Notes: generated by a model from the letters alone, not told the origin. Shown: positions 50,692 to 59,936, counted from the first letter of the stretch. The stretch is 64,000 bases of DNA from Palsa-504 sp963800415 (GCA_963800415.1 CAWDBS010000044.1:147888-211887), one strand, 5' to 3'. Numbers and translations are program-made.

Positions 50692-51251
50692 TGACCGGTT
50701 TCGCCGTGGTCCGGCGCGCCGGATCCGGGGCGTGACACCGCGGGTCGTTCGGCCGGACGGTTTTGATTTTGCTCTTGGGTCTTCATGACCTGTTCGAAGG
50801 CGGAGAAGGCGTCCTGGACCACCGACGCCAGTACCCCGCCGGCGTCAGCCAGCCGCGCGCCCAGACCACCCGCGCCGCCCATCCGCGCCGCACGGGCCGC
50901 CTGGCAGACCGGGCACCACTGGCACTCCGGCGGCTCGTTCGGGGGTGGCTCGTTGGTGGCCGTGTCCCACACGTCACCGCTGTCGCGACGCTCCGCGCCT
51001 ATGGTCCGCTTCACCTGGTCAGCGACCTGGTTCGCCATGCTGCGGGCACCGGCCTTCATCAGCCAGCGCTGGAAGTCGACGACCGGGTCGCTGCCCCGCG
51101 GCTGGCCGCGGCCGCTGCCCGGCTGACTGCGCTTGCCTGACTGGCCGTTGCCACTGCTCCTCGGCTGGCCGTTATTGCCCTTGGGCTGACCACTACTGTT
51201 TCTCGGCTGGCCACCGTCGCCTGGCTGACCGTCGCCTCGGGATTCCGACAC
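50688..51251 (-). CDS. Hypothetical protein with Gln/Gly/Pro-rich N-terminus and Cys motif
   Basis: 187 aa. Residues 5-50 are a repeat rich in GQP, Ser and Asn. A basic helix DFQRWLMKAGARSMANQVADQVKRTIG follows, then CQWCPVCQAARAAR, a possible metal site, and a helix ADAGGVLASVVQDAFSAFEQVMKT. The arrangement resembles a small protein often placed before the ROK glucokinase in actinomycetes; I do not recognise a named family with certainty. It overlaps the glucokinase start by four bases, so the two are co-translated. Confidence 0.7.
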   Translation of the reverse strand: MSESRGDGQPGDGGQPRNSSGQPKGNNGQPRSSGNGQSGKRSQPGSGRGQPRGSDPVVDFQRWLMKAGARSMANQVADQVKRTIGAERRDSGDVWDTATNEPPPNEPPECQWCPVCQAARAARMGGAGGLGARLADAGGVLASVVQDAFSAFEQVMKTQEQNQNRPAERPAVSRPGSGAPDHGETGQ

Positions 51252-51280
51252 CTAACGCCTCCTACTCATGATCGTACCCG

Positions 51281-52048
51281 CTACCACTGCAGGACGAACG
51301 GGGCGCCGGTGGCCCGGAAGTGGCCCACGTTCAGGCATTCCGTGACGCCGACCCTCGTCCTGCGGGCCAGCGGCTGGTGCACATGCCCGAAGATCGAGTA
51401 CCTCGGCCGGGTGGCCTTAATCGCGTCGAGCAGCGCCGCGCTGCCCTTCTCCATCCGCCGGGCCACGGTGTCGTAGAGAAGCTCGGGGATTGCGGGCGGG
51501 ATATGCGTGCACAGCACGTCCACCTCGCCGACCGCCTCGATCTTGGCGCGGAAGTCTTCCTCGCTCATCTCGTTCGGCGTCCGGTAGACCGATTTCAGTC
51601 CGCCGCCGACGAAACCGAAGGTCCATCCGTCCAGCTCGGCCGTGCCGCCGTCCAGGACGAGATGCCCGGGCTTGGTGAACCGCTCCCACATGGCGGGAAT
51701 GTCGACGTTGCCATAGGTCAGGTACGCGGGTTCGGGGAGGGCGCCGAACATCTCGGCGTACTGCCTTGTCATCGCGGCTTCGAAGAGGCCGGCGCGGCTC
51801 TCCGGCCGGGACGCGAACAGGCTGAGCGAGAACTGCCTGGCCTCGTCGAACCTCTTCGCGGTGCGCAACTGGACGTACCTGCCCGCCGCCTCCGCGCCGA
51901 ACAGGTCGGCGAAGATGCCCTGGCCGTGGTCGGCGTAGTCGAGGAACAAGAGCAAGTCACCCAGGCAGATCAGCGCGTCGGCGCCGTCGGCCGCGCGGGC
52001 CAGCGCATCCGCGCGGCCGTGGACGTCGCTCACCACGTGGACTCGCAT
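51281..52048 (-). CDS. Metallophosphoesterase
   Basis: 255 aa. Calcineurin-like phosphoesterase with metal ligands in VVSDVHGRADAL, ICLGDLLLF, YGNVDIP (Asn ligand), CTHIPPAI and FGHVHQPLARR. The arrangement is that of small intracellular phosphoesterases such as YfcE-like proteins, with a helical insert (residues 45-100). The natural substrate is unknown. It starts with ATG at 52048 and is divergent from the acyl-CoA synthetase gene; a 14-bp imperfect tandem repeat (CCTAAGCTGGTACT) lies in the gap. Confidence 0.9.
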   Translation of the reverse strand: MRVHVVSDVHGRADALARAADGADALICLGDLLLFLDYADHGQGIFADLFGAEAAGRYVQLRTAKRFDEARQFSLSLFASRPESRAGLFEAAMTRQYAEMFGALPEPAYLTYGNVDIPAMWERFTKPGHLVLDGGTAELDGWTFGFVGGGLKSVYRTPNEMSEEDFRAKIEAVGEVDVLCTHIPPAIPELLYDTVARRMEKGSAALLDAIKATRPRYSIFGHVHQPLARRTRVGVTECLNVGHFRATGAPFVLQW

Positions 52049-52167
52049 ATCACCACGGTAAGCCGGCCGGGCGCAAGATCGTAACCGGGAATTGACCGGC
52101 AGCCTGCCTAAGCTGGTACTCCTAAGCTTGTACTGCCAAAGTAGCGCTTCCTCAGTGGAGAAATACA

Positions 52168-53988
52168 GTGCGCGAATTCAGCCTGCCGACCCTGGCGGAG
52201 ATCCCCGCGACCGCCAACCTCGCCAGTGCCGTCTTCCGCCGGGCCGCCGAACAGCCGCAGGCGGTGATGCTGCGTCGTCCCGAGAACCCCGAGGGCTCTT
52301 CGGGCTCTTCGGTTTGGGCCGACGTGACCGCGATCCAGTTCTCCGGCGAGGTCGTCGCGGTGGCCAAGGGGCTGGTCGCGGCGGGCGTCCAAGCCGGGGA
52401 CCGGGTCGCGCTGATGTCGCGCACCCGGTACGAGTGGACGCTGATCGACTACGCCATCTGGACCGCGGGCGCGGTGACCGTGCCGGTCTACGAGACCTCC
52501 TCCGCCGAGCAGGCCGAATGGATCCTCTCCGACTCCGGCGCGCGGGCCTGCTTCGCCGAGACGGCCGGCTACGAGGACACGATCGTCAGCTTCCGGGACC
52601 GGGTGCCGGAGCTGTCGCACGTGTGGCGGATCGAGCAGGGCCTGGACGCGCTGCGTGCGGCCGGCGCGGACGTCGGCGATGAGGTCATCGCCGAGCGCGT
52701 TGCCGCGGCCAAGGCGTCCGACCTGGCCACGATCATCTACACCTCCGGCACCACCGGCCCGCCCAAGGGCTGCGAGCTGACCCACGAGAACCTGCTGTCC
52801 GACGTGCGCAACGCCTTCCTCGGCCCGCTGACCATCGTGGCCGGGACGGAGAACCCGGGCACCCTGCTGTTCCTGCCGCTGGCGCACGTGTTCGCCCGGA
52901 TCATCGAGGTGGGCTGCATCGAGGGCGGGATCATCCTCGGGCACTGCGGGGACCTGACCGCGCTGCTGCCCGCGCTGGCCTCGTTCCGGCCGACGTTCAT
53001 CCTGGCCGTGCCGCGGGTGTTCGAGAAGGTCTACAACAGCGCCGAGCAGAAGGCGGTCAGCGAGAAGAAGGGCGCGATCTTCGGCCGCGCGGCCGAGGTC
53101 GCGATCGCGTACAGCCGGGCGCTCGATGCTCCTGGCGGACGGCCTTCGTTCGCCCTGCGGGCCCAGCACGCGGGGTTCGACCGGCTGGTCTACAGTAAGC
53201 TGCGGGCTGCGCTCGGCGGCCGGACGCAGTACGCCGTCTCCGGCGGCGCCGCGCTCAGCGAACGGCTCTGCCACTTCTTCCGCGGCATCGGCGTCACCGT
53301 GCTCGAGGGGTACGGCCTGACCGAGACGGCCGCCGCGGCCACCGTGAACCGGCCGGACCGGAACAAGATCGGCACCGTCGGGCTGCCGCTGCCCGGTGTC
53401 GGGATCAAGATCGCCGAGGACGGCGAGATCCTGATCAGCGGGAAGAACGTCTTCCCTGGTTACTGGCGCAACGAGGGGGCCACCAAGGAGGTCTTCGCCG
53501 AGGACGGATGGTTCTGCTCCGGCGACCTCGGAGAGCTCGACGAGGAAGGCTTCCTGAAGATCACCGGGCGGAAGAAGGAGATGATCGTCACCGCCGGCGG
53601 CAAGAACGTGGCGCCCGCGGTGCTCGAGGACCGGCTCCGCAGCCACGCCCTGGTCAGCCAGTGCATGGTAGTCGGGGACGGCAAGCCGTTCATCGCGGCG
53701 CTGCTCACGCTGGATCCCGAGGTGCTCGGGCCGTGGAAGGAAAGTAACGGCAAGCCGGCCGACGCCACCATCGCGTCGCTGCGCGACGACCCGGATCTCG
53801 TCGCCGCCGTGCAGGCGGCCGTCGACGACGCCAACCAGGCGGTATCCCGGGCGGAGTCCATCAGGAAGTTCCGGATCCTCGATGTGGACTTCACCCAGGA
53901 AGCAGGCCAGCTCACGGTCAAGCTCGGGATTCGCCGGAGCGTGCTCCTGAAGGACTTCGCCGCTGACATCGATGCGCTGTACTCGTAA
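52168..53988 (+). CDS. fadD15: Long-chain fatty-acid-CoA ligase (AMP-dependent synthetase)
   Basis: 606 aa. It activates fatty acids through an acyl-adenylate to acyl-CoA. The AMP-binding motif IIYTSGTTGPPKGCELTH, GYGLTETAAAATVN, SGDLGELDEEGFLKITGRKKEMIVTAGGKNVAP and the C-terminal catalytic region are complete. It matches Rv2187 (FadD15) in family and position. The start is GTG with GGAG eight bases upstream. It converges with the PimB'-like gene, with only 18 bases between stops. Confidence 0.93.
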   Translation: MREFSLPTLAEIPATANLASAVFRRAAEQPQAVMLRRPENPEGSSGSSVWADVTAIQFSGEVVAVAKGLVAAGVQAGDRVALMSRTRYEWTLIDYAIWTAGAVTVPVYETSSAEQAEWILSDSGARACFAETAGYEDTIVSFRDRVPELSHVWRIEQGLDALRAAGADVGDEVIAERVAAAKASDLATIIYTSGTTGPPKGCELTHENLLSDVRNAFLGPLTIVAGTENPGTLLFLPLAHVFARIIEVGCIEGGIILGHCGDLTALLPALASFRPTFILAVPRVFEKVYNSAEQKAVSEKKGAIFGRAAEVAIAYSRALDAPGGRPSFALRAQHAGFDRLVYSKLRAALGGRTQYAVSGGAALSERLCHFFRGIGVTVLEGYGLTETAAAATVNRPDRNKIGTVGLPLPGVGIKIAEDGEILISGKNVFPGYWRNEGATKEVFAEDGWFCSGDLGELDEEGFLKITGRKKEMIVTAGGKNVAPAVLEDRLRSHALVSQCMVVGDGKPFIAALLTLDPEVLGPWKESNGKPADATIASLRDDPDLVAAVQAAVDDANQAVSRAESIRKFRILDVDFTQEAGQLTVKLGIRRSVLLKDFAADIDALYS

Positions 53989-54006
53989 ATTGCACCTGAG
54001 CCGGGC

Positions 54007-55146
54007 TTAGGCCGGGCCCGGGCCTAAGCCATCCAAGATCGCGGACAGGCGGGCGGCGGAGAGTTCCTCCCGCCACTCCCGGTCCACCCACGCCTGGCCC
54101 TTCTCCCCCATCGCCCGGGCCTTGCCGGGGTCGCAGAGCAATTCGGTGATACGCGCCGCGACACCGGAACCGTCGCTGACGACGTAGCCGGTCTCGCCGT
54201 CGAGTATGGCGTCCGGCGCCCCGCCCGAGTTACCGCCGACCACCGGCACGCCGGTGGCTGACGCCTCCAGGTAGACGATGCCGAGTCCCTCGACATCCAG
54301 GCCCGCCCGGCGCGTGCGGCAGGGCATGGCGAACACGTCCGCCGCGTCGTAGTAGCCGGGAAGTTCGGGCCACGGGACCGGGCCAGTGAAGATGATGTCG
54401 CCTGTGACGTCGAGGCGCTCCGCCAGGCGGTTGAGCTTAGGTGCGTACGGGCCGTCGCCGACGAGCAGCAGCACCGCGTCGCTGACCTGAGCTTTTATCT
54501 GCGGCCAGGCGGTGATCAGGGTGTCCTGGCCCTTGCGCGGAACCATCCGGGACACGCAGGCCACCACTGGCCGCCCGGCCAGCCCGAGCCGCTCCCGGAC
54601 CGCGGTGCCGCCCGCGCCGGGGCGGAAGAACGTCACGTCCACGCCGGGCGCCAGCCGGACCATCCGGCGCTGCGCCTGCGGGGACAGCGCACGGGCCAGC
54701 CGGACCCGGAAGTACTCGCCGAGATAAGTGACCACGTCCACCTCGTCGCCGATGCGGCGCAGCAGGCTGCGAGCACCAGGCAGCGCGGCCCAGCCGGCCT
54801 CGTGTCCGTGGGTCAGCGCGACTGCCCGCCTCACGCCCGCCTTGCGGAGCGCCGGGGTGATGAGGCCGAGCGGTGCCGCCGCACCGAAAAGAACGGTGTC
54901 GCAGCCGTGCTCCGTGGCGGCGGCCACGGCCCGGCGCGATACGGCGGGAACCGGCAGCATCAGCGAGGTCGGGTGCCTTACGACCGGGAACGGCTGCCGC
55001 ACGTCGAACTCCGCTGCGCCCTTCCAGGCCGGCGCGTACACCGTCACCGTGCCCGGCGGCAGCCGGGTGGCCAGCGCGTGCACGAACGACTGGATGCCGC
55101 CGCGGCGGGGCGGGAAGTCGTTGGTGACGATCAGCGTGCGAGACAC
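54007..55146 (-). CDS. pimB: GT4 glycosyltransferase, PimB'-like phosphatidylinositol mannosyltransferase
   Basis: 379 aa, GT-B fold. The N-terminal half has FPPRRGGIQSFVHALATRLP. The nucleotide-sugar half has ACVSRMVPRKGQDTLITAWPQI, LLLVGDGPYAPKLNRLAERL, and the E-X7-E region GLGIVYLEASATGVPVVGGNSGGAPDAI. These match PimB' (Rv2188c), which adds the second mannose to phosphatidylinositol mannosides from GDP-mannose. Its place between fadD15 and an NlpC/P60 gene is the same as in mycobacteria. It acts at the inner face of the membrane. The exact acceptor in this organism is inferred. Confidence 0.88.
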   Translation of the reverse strand: MSRTLIVTNDFPPRRGGIQSFVHALATRLPPGTVTVYAPAWKGAAEFDVRQPFPVVRHPTSLMLPVPAVSRRAVAAATEHGCDTVLFGAAAPLGLITPALRKAGVRRAVALTHGHEAGWAALPGARSLLRRIGDEVDVVTYLGEYFRVRLARALSPQAQRRMVRLAPGVDVTFFRPGAGGTAVRERLGLAGRPVVACVSRMVPRKGQDTLITAWPQIKAQVSDAVLLLVGDGPYAPKLNRLAERLDVTGDIIFTGPVPWPELPGYYDAADVFAMPCRTRRAGLDVEGLGIVYLEASATGVPVVGGNSGGAPDAILDGETGYVVSDGSGVAARITELLCDPGKARAMGEKGQAWVDREWREELSAARLSAILDGLGPGPA

Positions 55147-55195
55147 CGGACGAGTGTATAAGGGCCGTCATAGCGGCGCTCCGGCTCCATACCGG

Positions 55196-56233
55196 CTACG
55201 GGCGCAGGACCCCGTCGAGGGTGCTGGCGTACCAGCCCGTGCTCTCGGGGATTTTCTCCACGTTCATCCCGGTCTGCGGCGCGTCGATGATATAGCCGCC
55301 GCCCACGTAGATGGCCACGTGTCCCACGCCGTTGTAGATCAGCAGGTCACCCGGCTCGAGCGAGGAGAGGGGCACGTGCGGCAGCGCGGCCCACTGACCG
55401 TAGGTATCGCGCGGTATCTGCACGCCGGCGGCCGCCCACGCGGCCTGTACCAGACCGGAGCAGTCAAACCCCATGTGGCACGGACCGGTGCCACCGTATA
55501 CGTACGGGCAGCCGAGCTGGCTGTAGGCGAACGCGATCGCCTTCCCGGCCTGGGTCGATGTCGGCCCGGTGTACTGCTGTGGCGCGGAGCTGCCGTTGGC
55601 GCCGATCGAGTTGCTCACCACCGCCTGCTGCTGCGGCACGGTCAGGCTGGCCAGCGTCGCCTTCTGGGTCGTGATGAGCGTGCCGAGGGAGTTCTTGCGG
55701 GCCGCGAGCTGGCTCTTGAGGCCGGCGATCCCGGCCTCGGTGCGCTGCATCTCCTGCTCCACGCTGGCCAGCTGGCTGGCATCGGTGAGCAGCTGCCGCG
55801 TCTGGGCGTTCCGGTTGCCGGACAGCTCCATCAGCAGCGAACCCTGCTGCAGCACGACCGAAGGGCTGCCCGAGGTGAGCACGCCCGCCACGGAGGTGAC
55901 GCCGGTGTCCTCGAACTCCGCCGCGGCCGCCTGCGCCACGTTGGCCTGCGACGCCCTGAACCGGGCGTTGGCGTGGTCCAGGTGCACGCGCACCCGGGAC
56001 AGTCTCGACTGCGCCGCCGCCAGCTGCTGGCTGGCCTGGTCGAACTGCTCGGTGACCTTGTCGAACTGGGACGTGAGCTGGTTGATCCGGGCCTGAACCT
56101 GATCGACCGTCGGCTGCGGAGCCGCACCGGCACCCGAGGCGCAGACCGCAAGCCCGCTCACCGCAGCCAGGCCAGCCACGATCGCGACACCGCGGCGAAT
56201 CCGGGACGCGCCGCCCGCGAGCCGCGTACTCAC
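55196..56233 (-). CDS. NlpC/P60 peptidoglycan endopeptidase (RipA/Rv2190c-like)
   Basis: 345 aa, secreted. A signal peptide (RRGVAIVAGLAAVSGLAVCASGAGA) is followed by a long coiled coil (residues ~45-200, VQARINQLTSQFDKVTEQFDQASQQL) and an NlpC/P60 domain. The catalytic Cys is in MGFDCSGLVQAAW, and the His in VGHVAIYVGGGYIIDAP. It cleaves D-Glu-mDAP bonds in peptidoglycan by family. The position matches Rv2190c. The start is GTG at 56233. Confidence 0.93.
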   Translation of the reverse strand: MSTRLAGGASRIRRGVAIVAGLAAVSGLAVCASGAGAAPQPTVDQVQARINQLTSQFDKVTEQFDQASQQLAAAQSRLSRVRVHLDHANARFRASQANVAQAAAAEFEDTGVTSVAGVLTSGSPSVVLQQGSLLMELSGNRNAQTRQLLTDASQLASVEQEMQRTEAGIAGLKSQLAARKNSLGTLITTQKATLASLTVPQQQAVVSNSIGANGSSAPQQYTGPTSTQAGKAIAFAYSQLGCPYVYGGTGPCHMGFDCSGLVQAAWAAAGVQIPRDTYGQWAALPHVPLSSLEPGDLLIYNGVGHVAIYVGGGYIIDAPQTGMNVEKIPESTGWYASTLDGVLRP

Positions 56234-56255
56234 GTGCCTACCACACTCCCCTAGT

Positions 56256-56292
56256 CGTCCTGCCTCGTCGTCCTGCCTCGTCGTCCTGCCTC
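56256..56292. repeat. 13-bp tandem repeat upstream of the NlpC/P60 gene
   Basis: CGTCCTGCCTCGT occurs almost three times in tandem, 22-59 bases before the gene's start. The rest of the 217-base gap to 56450 contains an inverted repeat GGAATAGGG / CCCTAATTCC (56361-56393) and no ydaO-type riboswitch that I can recognise. Confidence 0.8.
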
Positions 56293-56450
56293 ACCTGGGC
56301 GTTTGCCCCGTTCTTTGGCCTGGTTACCGTCCAGGCACCATTGGGGCCAGCGTAGTGAAAGGAATAGGGCGATTCAACCGATTCCCTAATTCCAACTACT
56401 CCATTACGATGCCGTGATTCCCGCGCATGAACGAGGTCGTTACGCTACTA

Positions 56451-56711
56451 TCACGAGGCTTTCGTGTCGGGGAAGACTCGTTGAGTCCAGGCTCGCGCCC
56501 TCGGCAAGACCGTGGAGCCGGGCAGCGAAAGCCTAAGTGGCGGCACCATCCCGGCGGCTGCGAGAACGCCGAGCGCCCGCACCTCCGCTTCCCCGAGATA
56601 GCCGGGTGCCTCCGCAGAGAAGCCTGCCACGTTTCCCGGCTCAAGTATGGTAACAACGCAATCTTGGCAGGCAGCCCCGCGCATCTCGCAACGGCCGCAA
56701 TCAATCTCCAT
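56451..56711 (-). CDS. Small conserved cysteine-rich actinobacterial protein
   Basis: 86 aa from the ATG at 56711 (GGGAG four bases upstream). The start MEIDCGRCEMRGAACQDCVVTIL has the pattern CxxC-X6-CxxC, likely a zinc or iron site, followed by LGEAEVRALGVLAAAGMVPPLRL. Homologues of this short protein are common next to NlpC/P60 and DEDDh exonuclease genes in actinomycetes; the function is unknown. The frame is open upstream to 56966, but that part overlaps the divergent gene and is unlike the family. Confidence 0.75.
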   Translation of the reverse strand: MEIDCGRCEMRGAACQDCVVTILEPGNVAGFSAEAPGYLGEAEVRALGVLAAAGMVPPLRLSLPGSTVLPRARAWTQRVFPDTKAS

Positions 56712-56995
56712 GACGCTCCCATGCATTCCGTGAATGGACGGACACACGTTAACGCGGCCCTCTGACATTTCCGTGGGCGTGCGCGTCGCCGGGCTTGCGA
56801 GGTACCTGTAGCCCATGGGTGATGCGACGGCTACGGCAAATAGGACGACTCGGTCCATTAAGTCGTAAACAGGACCGGAGCTGACGGGCACGAGACCCCG
56901 CAGGGTGGACGGTAATGACGGCGGACAGCGGACAGGCAGAACCGGGCGTGGCGGTAAGGGCAGCACCGCGCCCGGTCGGCGTGGCGGCGGAGAGA

Positions 56996-57805
56996 ATGTC
57001 AGTGGGGGGTTTTACCTTGAGGAGCGTGATCAGTCCGGACGTGATTACGCGGGCACCAGACGGATGCGGGGGTGCGCCGTCGGCCCGGGGTCCGCTGAAC
57101 CGGGAGAATCCGCTGACCCGGGAGAAACGGAACGGTCACGGGCTGGGCGCGCGGGAGCTGGGCGCGCGGGAGCTGGACGGACTGGCTGACGTGGAACTGG
57201 GGCGCCTCGAGTTCGCCGTGGTGGATCTGGAGACCACGGGGTGGTCGCCGGAGGCGGCGGCGATCACGGAGATCGGGGCGGTACGAGTGAAGGGGAATGG
57301 GGAGGTGGGCGGGGGCTCACGGCGAGGTGAGTTGGTGCGGCAGGGCGAGTTCGCCTCGCTGGTCAACCCGGGCGTGCCCGTTCCGCCGGGCATCGCGGAC
57401 CTGACCGGGATCACCGACTGGATGCTCGCCGCGGCCCCGCGGCTGGGCGCGGTGCTGCCCGGGCTGCTCGACTTCGCCCGGGGCTGCGTGCTGGTCGCGC
57501 ACAACGCGCCGTTCGATCTCGGCTTCCTGGTCGCCGGGTGCGGCGACTGCGGGCTGGCGTGGCCCGGCTTCACCGTGCTGGACACGGTCATGCTGGCCCG
57601 GCAGGTGATGGACCCGGACGAGGTGCCCGACTGCAAGCTGGGCACGCTCGCCGGGTTCTTCGGGGCGCGGACGGCGCCGAACCACCGCGCGCTGGCCGAC
57701 GCGCGGGCCACCGCGGACGTGCTCGGCTGGCTGATCCGGCGGCTGGCGCACCGCGGCATCCGCACCCTGAACCAGCTCAGCGCCTGGCCGGACGTAGTAG
57801 CGTAA
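56996..57805 (+). CDS. DEDDh 3'-5' exonuclease domain protein
   Basis: About 269 aa from the ATG at 56996 (GGAG five bases upstream); an earlier ATG at 56915 would add 27 unconserved residues. ExoI VVDLETTGWSPEAAAITEIGAVRV holds the first Asp and Glu, ExoII is HNAPFDLGFLVAGC, and ExoIII is HRALADARATADVLGWL with catalytic His and Asp. It is the DnaQ-like exonuclease group. It matches the first half of Rv2191, which in mycobacteria is fused to a UvrC-like domain; here only the exonuclease is present. The N-terminal 65 residues are low-complexity. Confidence 0.9.
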   Translation: MSVGGFTLRSVISPDVITRAPDGCGGAPSARGPLNRENPLTREKRNGHGLGARELGARELDGLADVELGRLEFAVVDLETTGWSPEAAAITEIGAVRVKGNGEVGGGSRRGELVRQGEFASLVNPGVPVPPGIADLTGITDWMLAAAPRLGAVLPGLLDFARGCVLVAHNAPFDLGFLVAGCGDCGLAWPGFTVLDTVMLARQVMDPDEVPDCKLGTLAGFFGARTAPNHRALADARATADVLGWLIRRLAHRGIRTLNQLSAWPDVVA

Positions 57806-57878
57806 GCGCCAGCCCCGCGCAAAAGGGCCGCGCAATCTGACCCAACAAAAGCTGGCAGCGACAGTCTGGGAGGCACCG

Positions 57879-58166
57879 GTGGTCACCGCGATCGTTCTGG
57901 TGAGGGCAGAAATCCAGCGCATTCCCGAGGTCGCTGAGATGATCGCTCAGATCCCCGAGGTCAGCGAGGTCTACTCGGTCACCGGTGAGTTCGACATGGT
58001 GGCGATGGTCCGGGTCCGGGCGCACGAGGAACTCGCCGATGTCATCCCCGGCAGGCTGAACAGGGTCCCGGGCGTCACGCACACTGAGACCCACATCGCG
58101 TTCCGCACGTACAGCCGGCACGACCTGGACGCCGCGTTCTCCCTCGGCCTGGGCGCCGAGGTCTGA
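57879..58166 (+). CDS. Lrp/AsnC-type ligand-binding (RAM) domain protein
   Basis: 95 aa. It consists only of the RAM effector domain: AIVLVRAEIQRIPEVAEMIAQIPEVSEVYSVTGEFDMVAMVRV, with VPGVTHTETHIAFRTYSR. There is no helix-turn-helix, so it cannot bind DNA alone; such stand-alone domains may bind amino acids and join Lrp complexes. The GTG start follows GGGAGG. It ends nine bases before the convergent trpD stop. The adjacency to trpD may mean a link to tryptophan, but that is inference. Confidence 0.88.
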   Translation: MVTAIVLVRAEIQRIPEVAEMIAQIPEVSEVYSVTGEFDMVAMVRVRAHEELADVIPGRLNRVPGVTHTETHIAFRTYSRHDLDAAFSLGLGAEV

Positions 58167-58174
58167 CCTCACAG

Positions 58175-59239
58175 TCAGCGCGTCGGCAGGGCAGGCGCCA
58201 GGCGGCGGCTGACCTCGATCCAGCGGTCGAGCAGGGCGCTGGCCGCGCCGGAGTCGACGGCTTCGGCGGCGCGGGCGTAGCCGTCCGCCAGCGCCGGGAC
58301 GACCGCCTCCGGGCCGGCCACGCCGGCCGTCGCGGCCAGCGCGGCGGCCGCGTTCAGCAGCACGATGTCGCGCACCGGGCCCTGTTCGCCGGCCAGCACC
58401 GCGCGGGCCACCGCCGCGTTCTGCACCGCGTCACCGCCCCGCAGGTCGGCGACCGACACCTCGGGCAGGCCGAGCGAGGACGGGCTGAACTCAGTCTGGG
58501 CCACCTCGCCATCGTGTACCACCCACAGCGTGGACGGGCCGGTCGTGGTCAGCTCGTCGAGCCCGTCGTGGCCGCGGAACACCAGGGCCGAGCAACCGCG
58601 CCCGGCCAGCACGCCGGCGATGATCTCGCCCACCCGCGGATCGAACACGCCGACCGCCTGCGCCGTCGGCCGGGCCGGGTTCGCCACCGGGCCGAGGACG
58701 TTGAACACGGTGGGCACGCCGAGCTCGCTGCGGGTCGGACCCGCGTACCGCAGCGACGGGTGGTAGAGCGGCGCGAACAGGAAGGCCACGCCGACCTCGG
58801 CGGCCAGTTCGGCGGTCGCGGCCGGCGGCAGGTCGATCACCACGCCGAGGGCCTCGAGCACGTCGGCAGCCCCGCACGCGGACGACGCTGCCCGGTTGCC
58901 GTGCTTGATCATCCGCGCGCCCGCGGCCGCCGCCACGATCGTGCCCATCGTCGACACGTTGACCGTGCGCGCCCCGTCCCCGCCGGTGCCAACCAGGTCG
59001 GTCAGCGGACCGGGCAGGCTGATCGGGGTGGCGTGCGCCAGCATCGACCGGGCCAGCCCGGTCATCTCCGCCACCGACGTGCCCTTGATCCGCAGCGCGA
59101 TCCCGAAGCCCGCGATCTGGGACGGCGTCGCGACGCCCTCCATGATCTCGTTCATGGCCCACTCGCTCTCGTCGGCGGTGAGCGAGTCGCCGCGGATAAG
59201 GGCGGACAAGAGCGCGGGCCAGGTGGTTCGGGCATCCAT
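58175..59239 (-). CDS. trpD: Anthranilate phosphoribosyltransferase
   Basis: 354 aa. It transfers phosphoribose from PRPP to anthranilate in tryptophan synthesis. Motifs DLVGTGGDGARTVNVST (PRPP and glycine loop), KHGNRAASSACGAADVLEALG, and RYAGPTRSELGVPTVFNVLGPVANPA are intact. It is isolated from other trp genes, as in mycobacteria (Rv2192c). It starts at the ATG at 59239 with GGGAG upstream. Confidence 0.95.
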   Translation of the reverse strand: MDARTTWPALLSALIRGDSLTADESEWAMNEIMEGVATPSQIAGFGIALRIKGTSVAEMTGLARSMLAHATPISLPGPLTDLVGTGGDGARTVNVSTMGTIVAAAAGARMIKHGNRAASSACGAADVLEALGVVIDLPPAATAELAAEVGVAFLFAPLYHPSLRYAGPTRSELGVPTVFNVLGPVANPARPTAQAVGVFDPRVGEIIAGVLAGRGCSALVFRGHDGLDELTTTGPSTLWVVHDGEVAQTEFSPSSLGLPEVSVADLRGGDAVQNAAVARAVLAGEQGPVRDIVLLNAAAALAATAGVAGPEAVVPALADGYARAAEAVDSGAASALLDRWIEVSRRLAPALPTR

Positions 59240-59356
59240 GGCAGGCCCCCAGGGGGAGGGAAGGTGAACCCAGGTCGTCCGGGATGAGAGGAGGATCGGG
59301 ATGGGCGGAGCTAGGGCATAAACCCACTCCGTTCGGCATAAAAAGAGTACGGCGGG

Positions 59357-59746
59357 TCAGCTGCTGACCGCGGGACGTTCCCGCATCAGCCCGGCCAGCT
59401 CGTGAGCCAGCACGATCGGGTCGATCGGGTGGCTGACCACGGCGTCGGCCCGCGACCAGGTGGCCAGCCAGCCGTCGTCGGGCCGGCCGATGATCAGCAG
59501 CACCGGCGGGCAGTCGTAGATCTCGTCCTTGGCCTGGCGGCACACGCCCATCCCGCCGGCCGGCTGCGCCTCCCCGTCGAGCACCATCACGTCGGCGCCG
59601 CGTGCGTCGAGCAGCCGGAACAGCGCAGGCTGCGTGGCTACCTCGATGATCTCGGCGTCCGGCACGTCCATCGCGGGACGACGCCCGATGGCGAGCCTGA
59701 CCTGGGCCCGGACATCCGCGTCGTGGCTGTACACAACGACCTTCAT
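59357..59746 (-). CDS. Atypical response-regulator receiver-like protein
   Basis: 129 aa from the ATG at 59746. The fold of a receiver domain is suggested by VVVYSHDADVRAQV (acidic pair), VMVLDGEAQP with Asp57 as the potential acceptor, and VLLIIGRPDDGWL. The normally conserved Lys of the KP motif is replaced in VVSHPIDP (His106), and the Thr/Ser switch position is Gly. There is no output domain. It may be a phosphorylation-independent signalling protein. It lies between trpD and ctaE, a place where actinomycetes often have such a gene. Confidence 0.72.
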   Translation of the reverse strand: MKVVVYSHDADVRAQVRLAIGRRPAMDVPDAEIIEVATQPALFRLLDARGADVMVLDGEAQPAGGMGVCRQAKDEIYDCPPVLLIIGRPDDGWLATWSRADAVVSHPIDPIVLAHELAGLMRERPAVSS

Positions 59747-59929
59747 GACACTGCATGGTACCGACCGTGAGCGCCATCCGGTGCCGGGTAGCGAGTGCGG
59801 GCCGGCGGCGGGTTCCGGCCGGCCCGCGCGAGCGGCCGGCGGCCCGAAGGGCTCCCGGATGGCGCGAACATTTAAGAAGGCAGCGTCACCAACGCGGGGG
59901 GTCGCGTAGCGATCGCCTACAGGTTGTCG

Positions 59930-59936
59930 TAATAAT
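59930..59936 (+). promoter_or_regulatory. Possible -10 box of a leaderless ctaE transcript
   Basis: TAATAAT lies seven bases before the GTG start of ctaE, and no Shine-Dalgarno sequence is present. This suggests that transcription begins at the start codon. Confidence 0.5.

Noticed and set aside
52108..53646. A 512-codon open frame opposite the acyl-CoA synthetase
   Set aside because: Antisense shadow of a complete AMP-binding enzyme; no recognisable domain.
56234..56450. c-di-AMP (ydaO) riboswitch upstream of the NlpC/P60 gene
   Set aside because: The position is typical for actinomycete cell-wall hydrolases, but none of the conserved riboswitch segments can be recognised; only a short tandem repeat and a simple inverted repeat are present.
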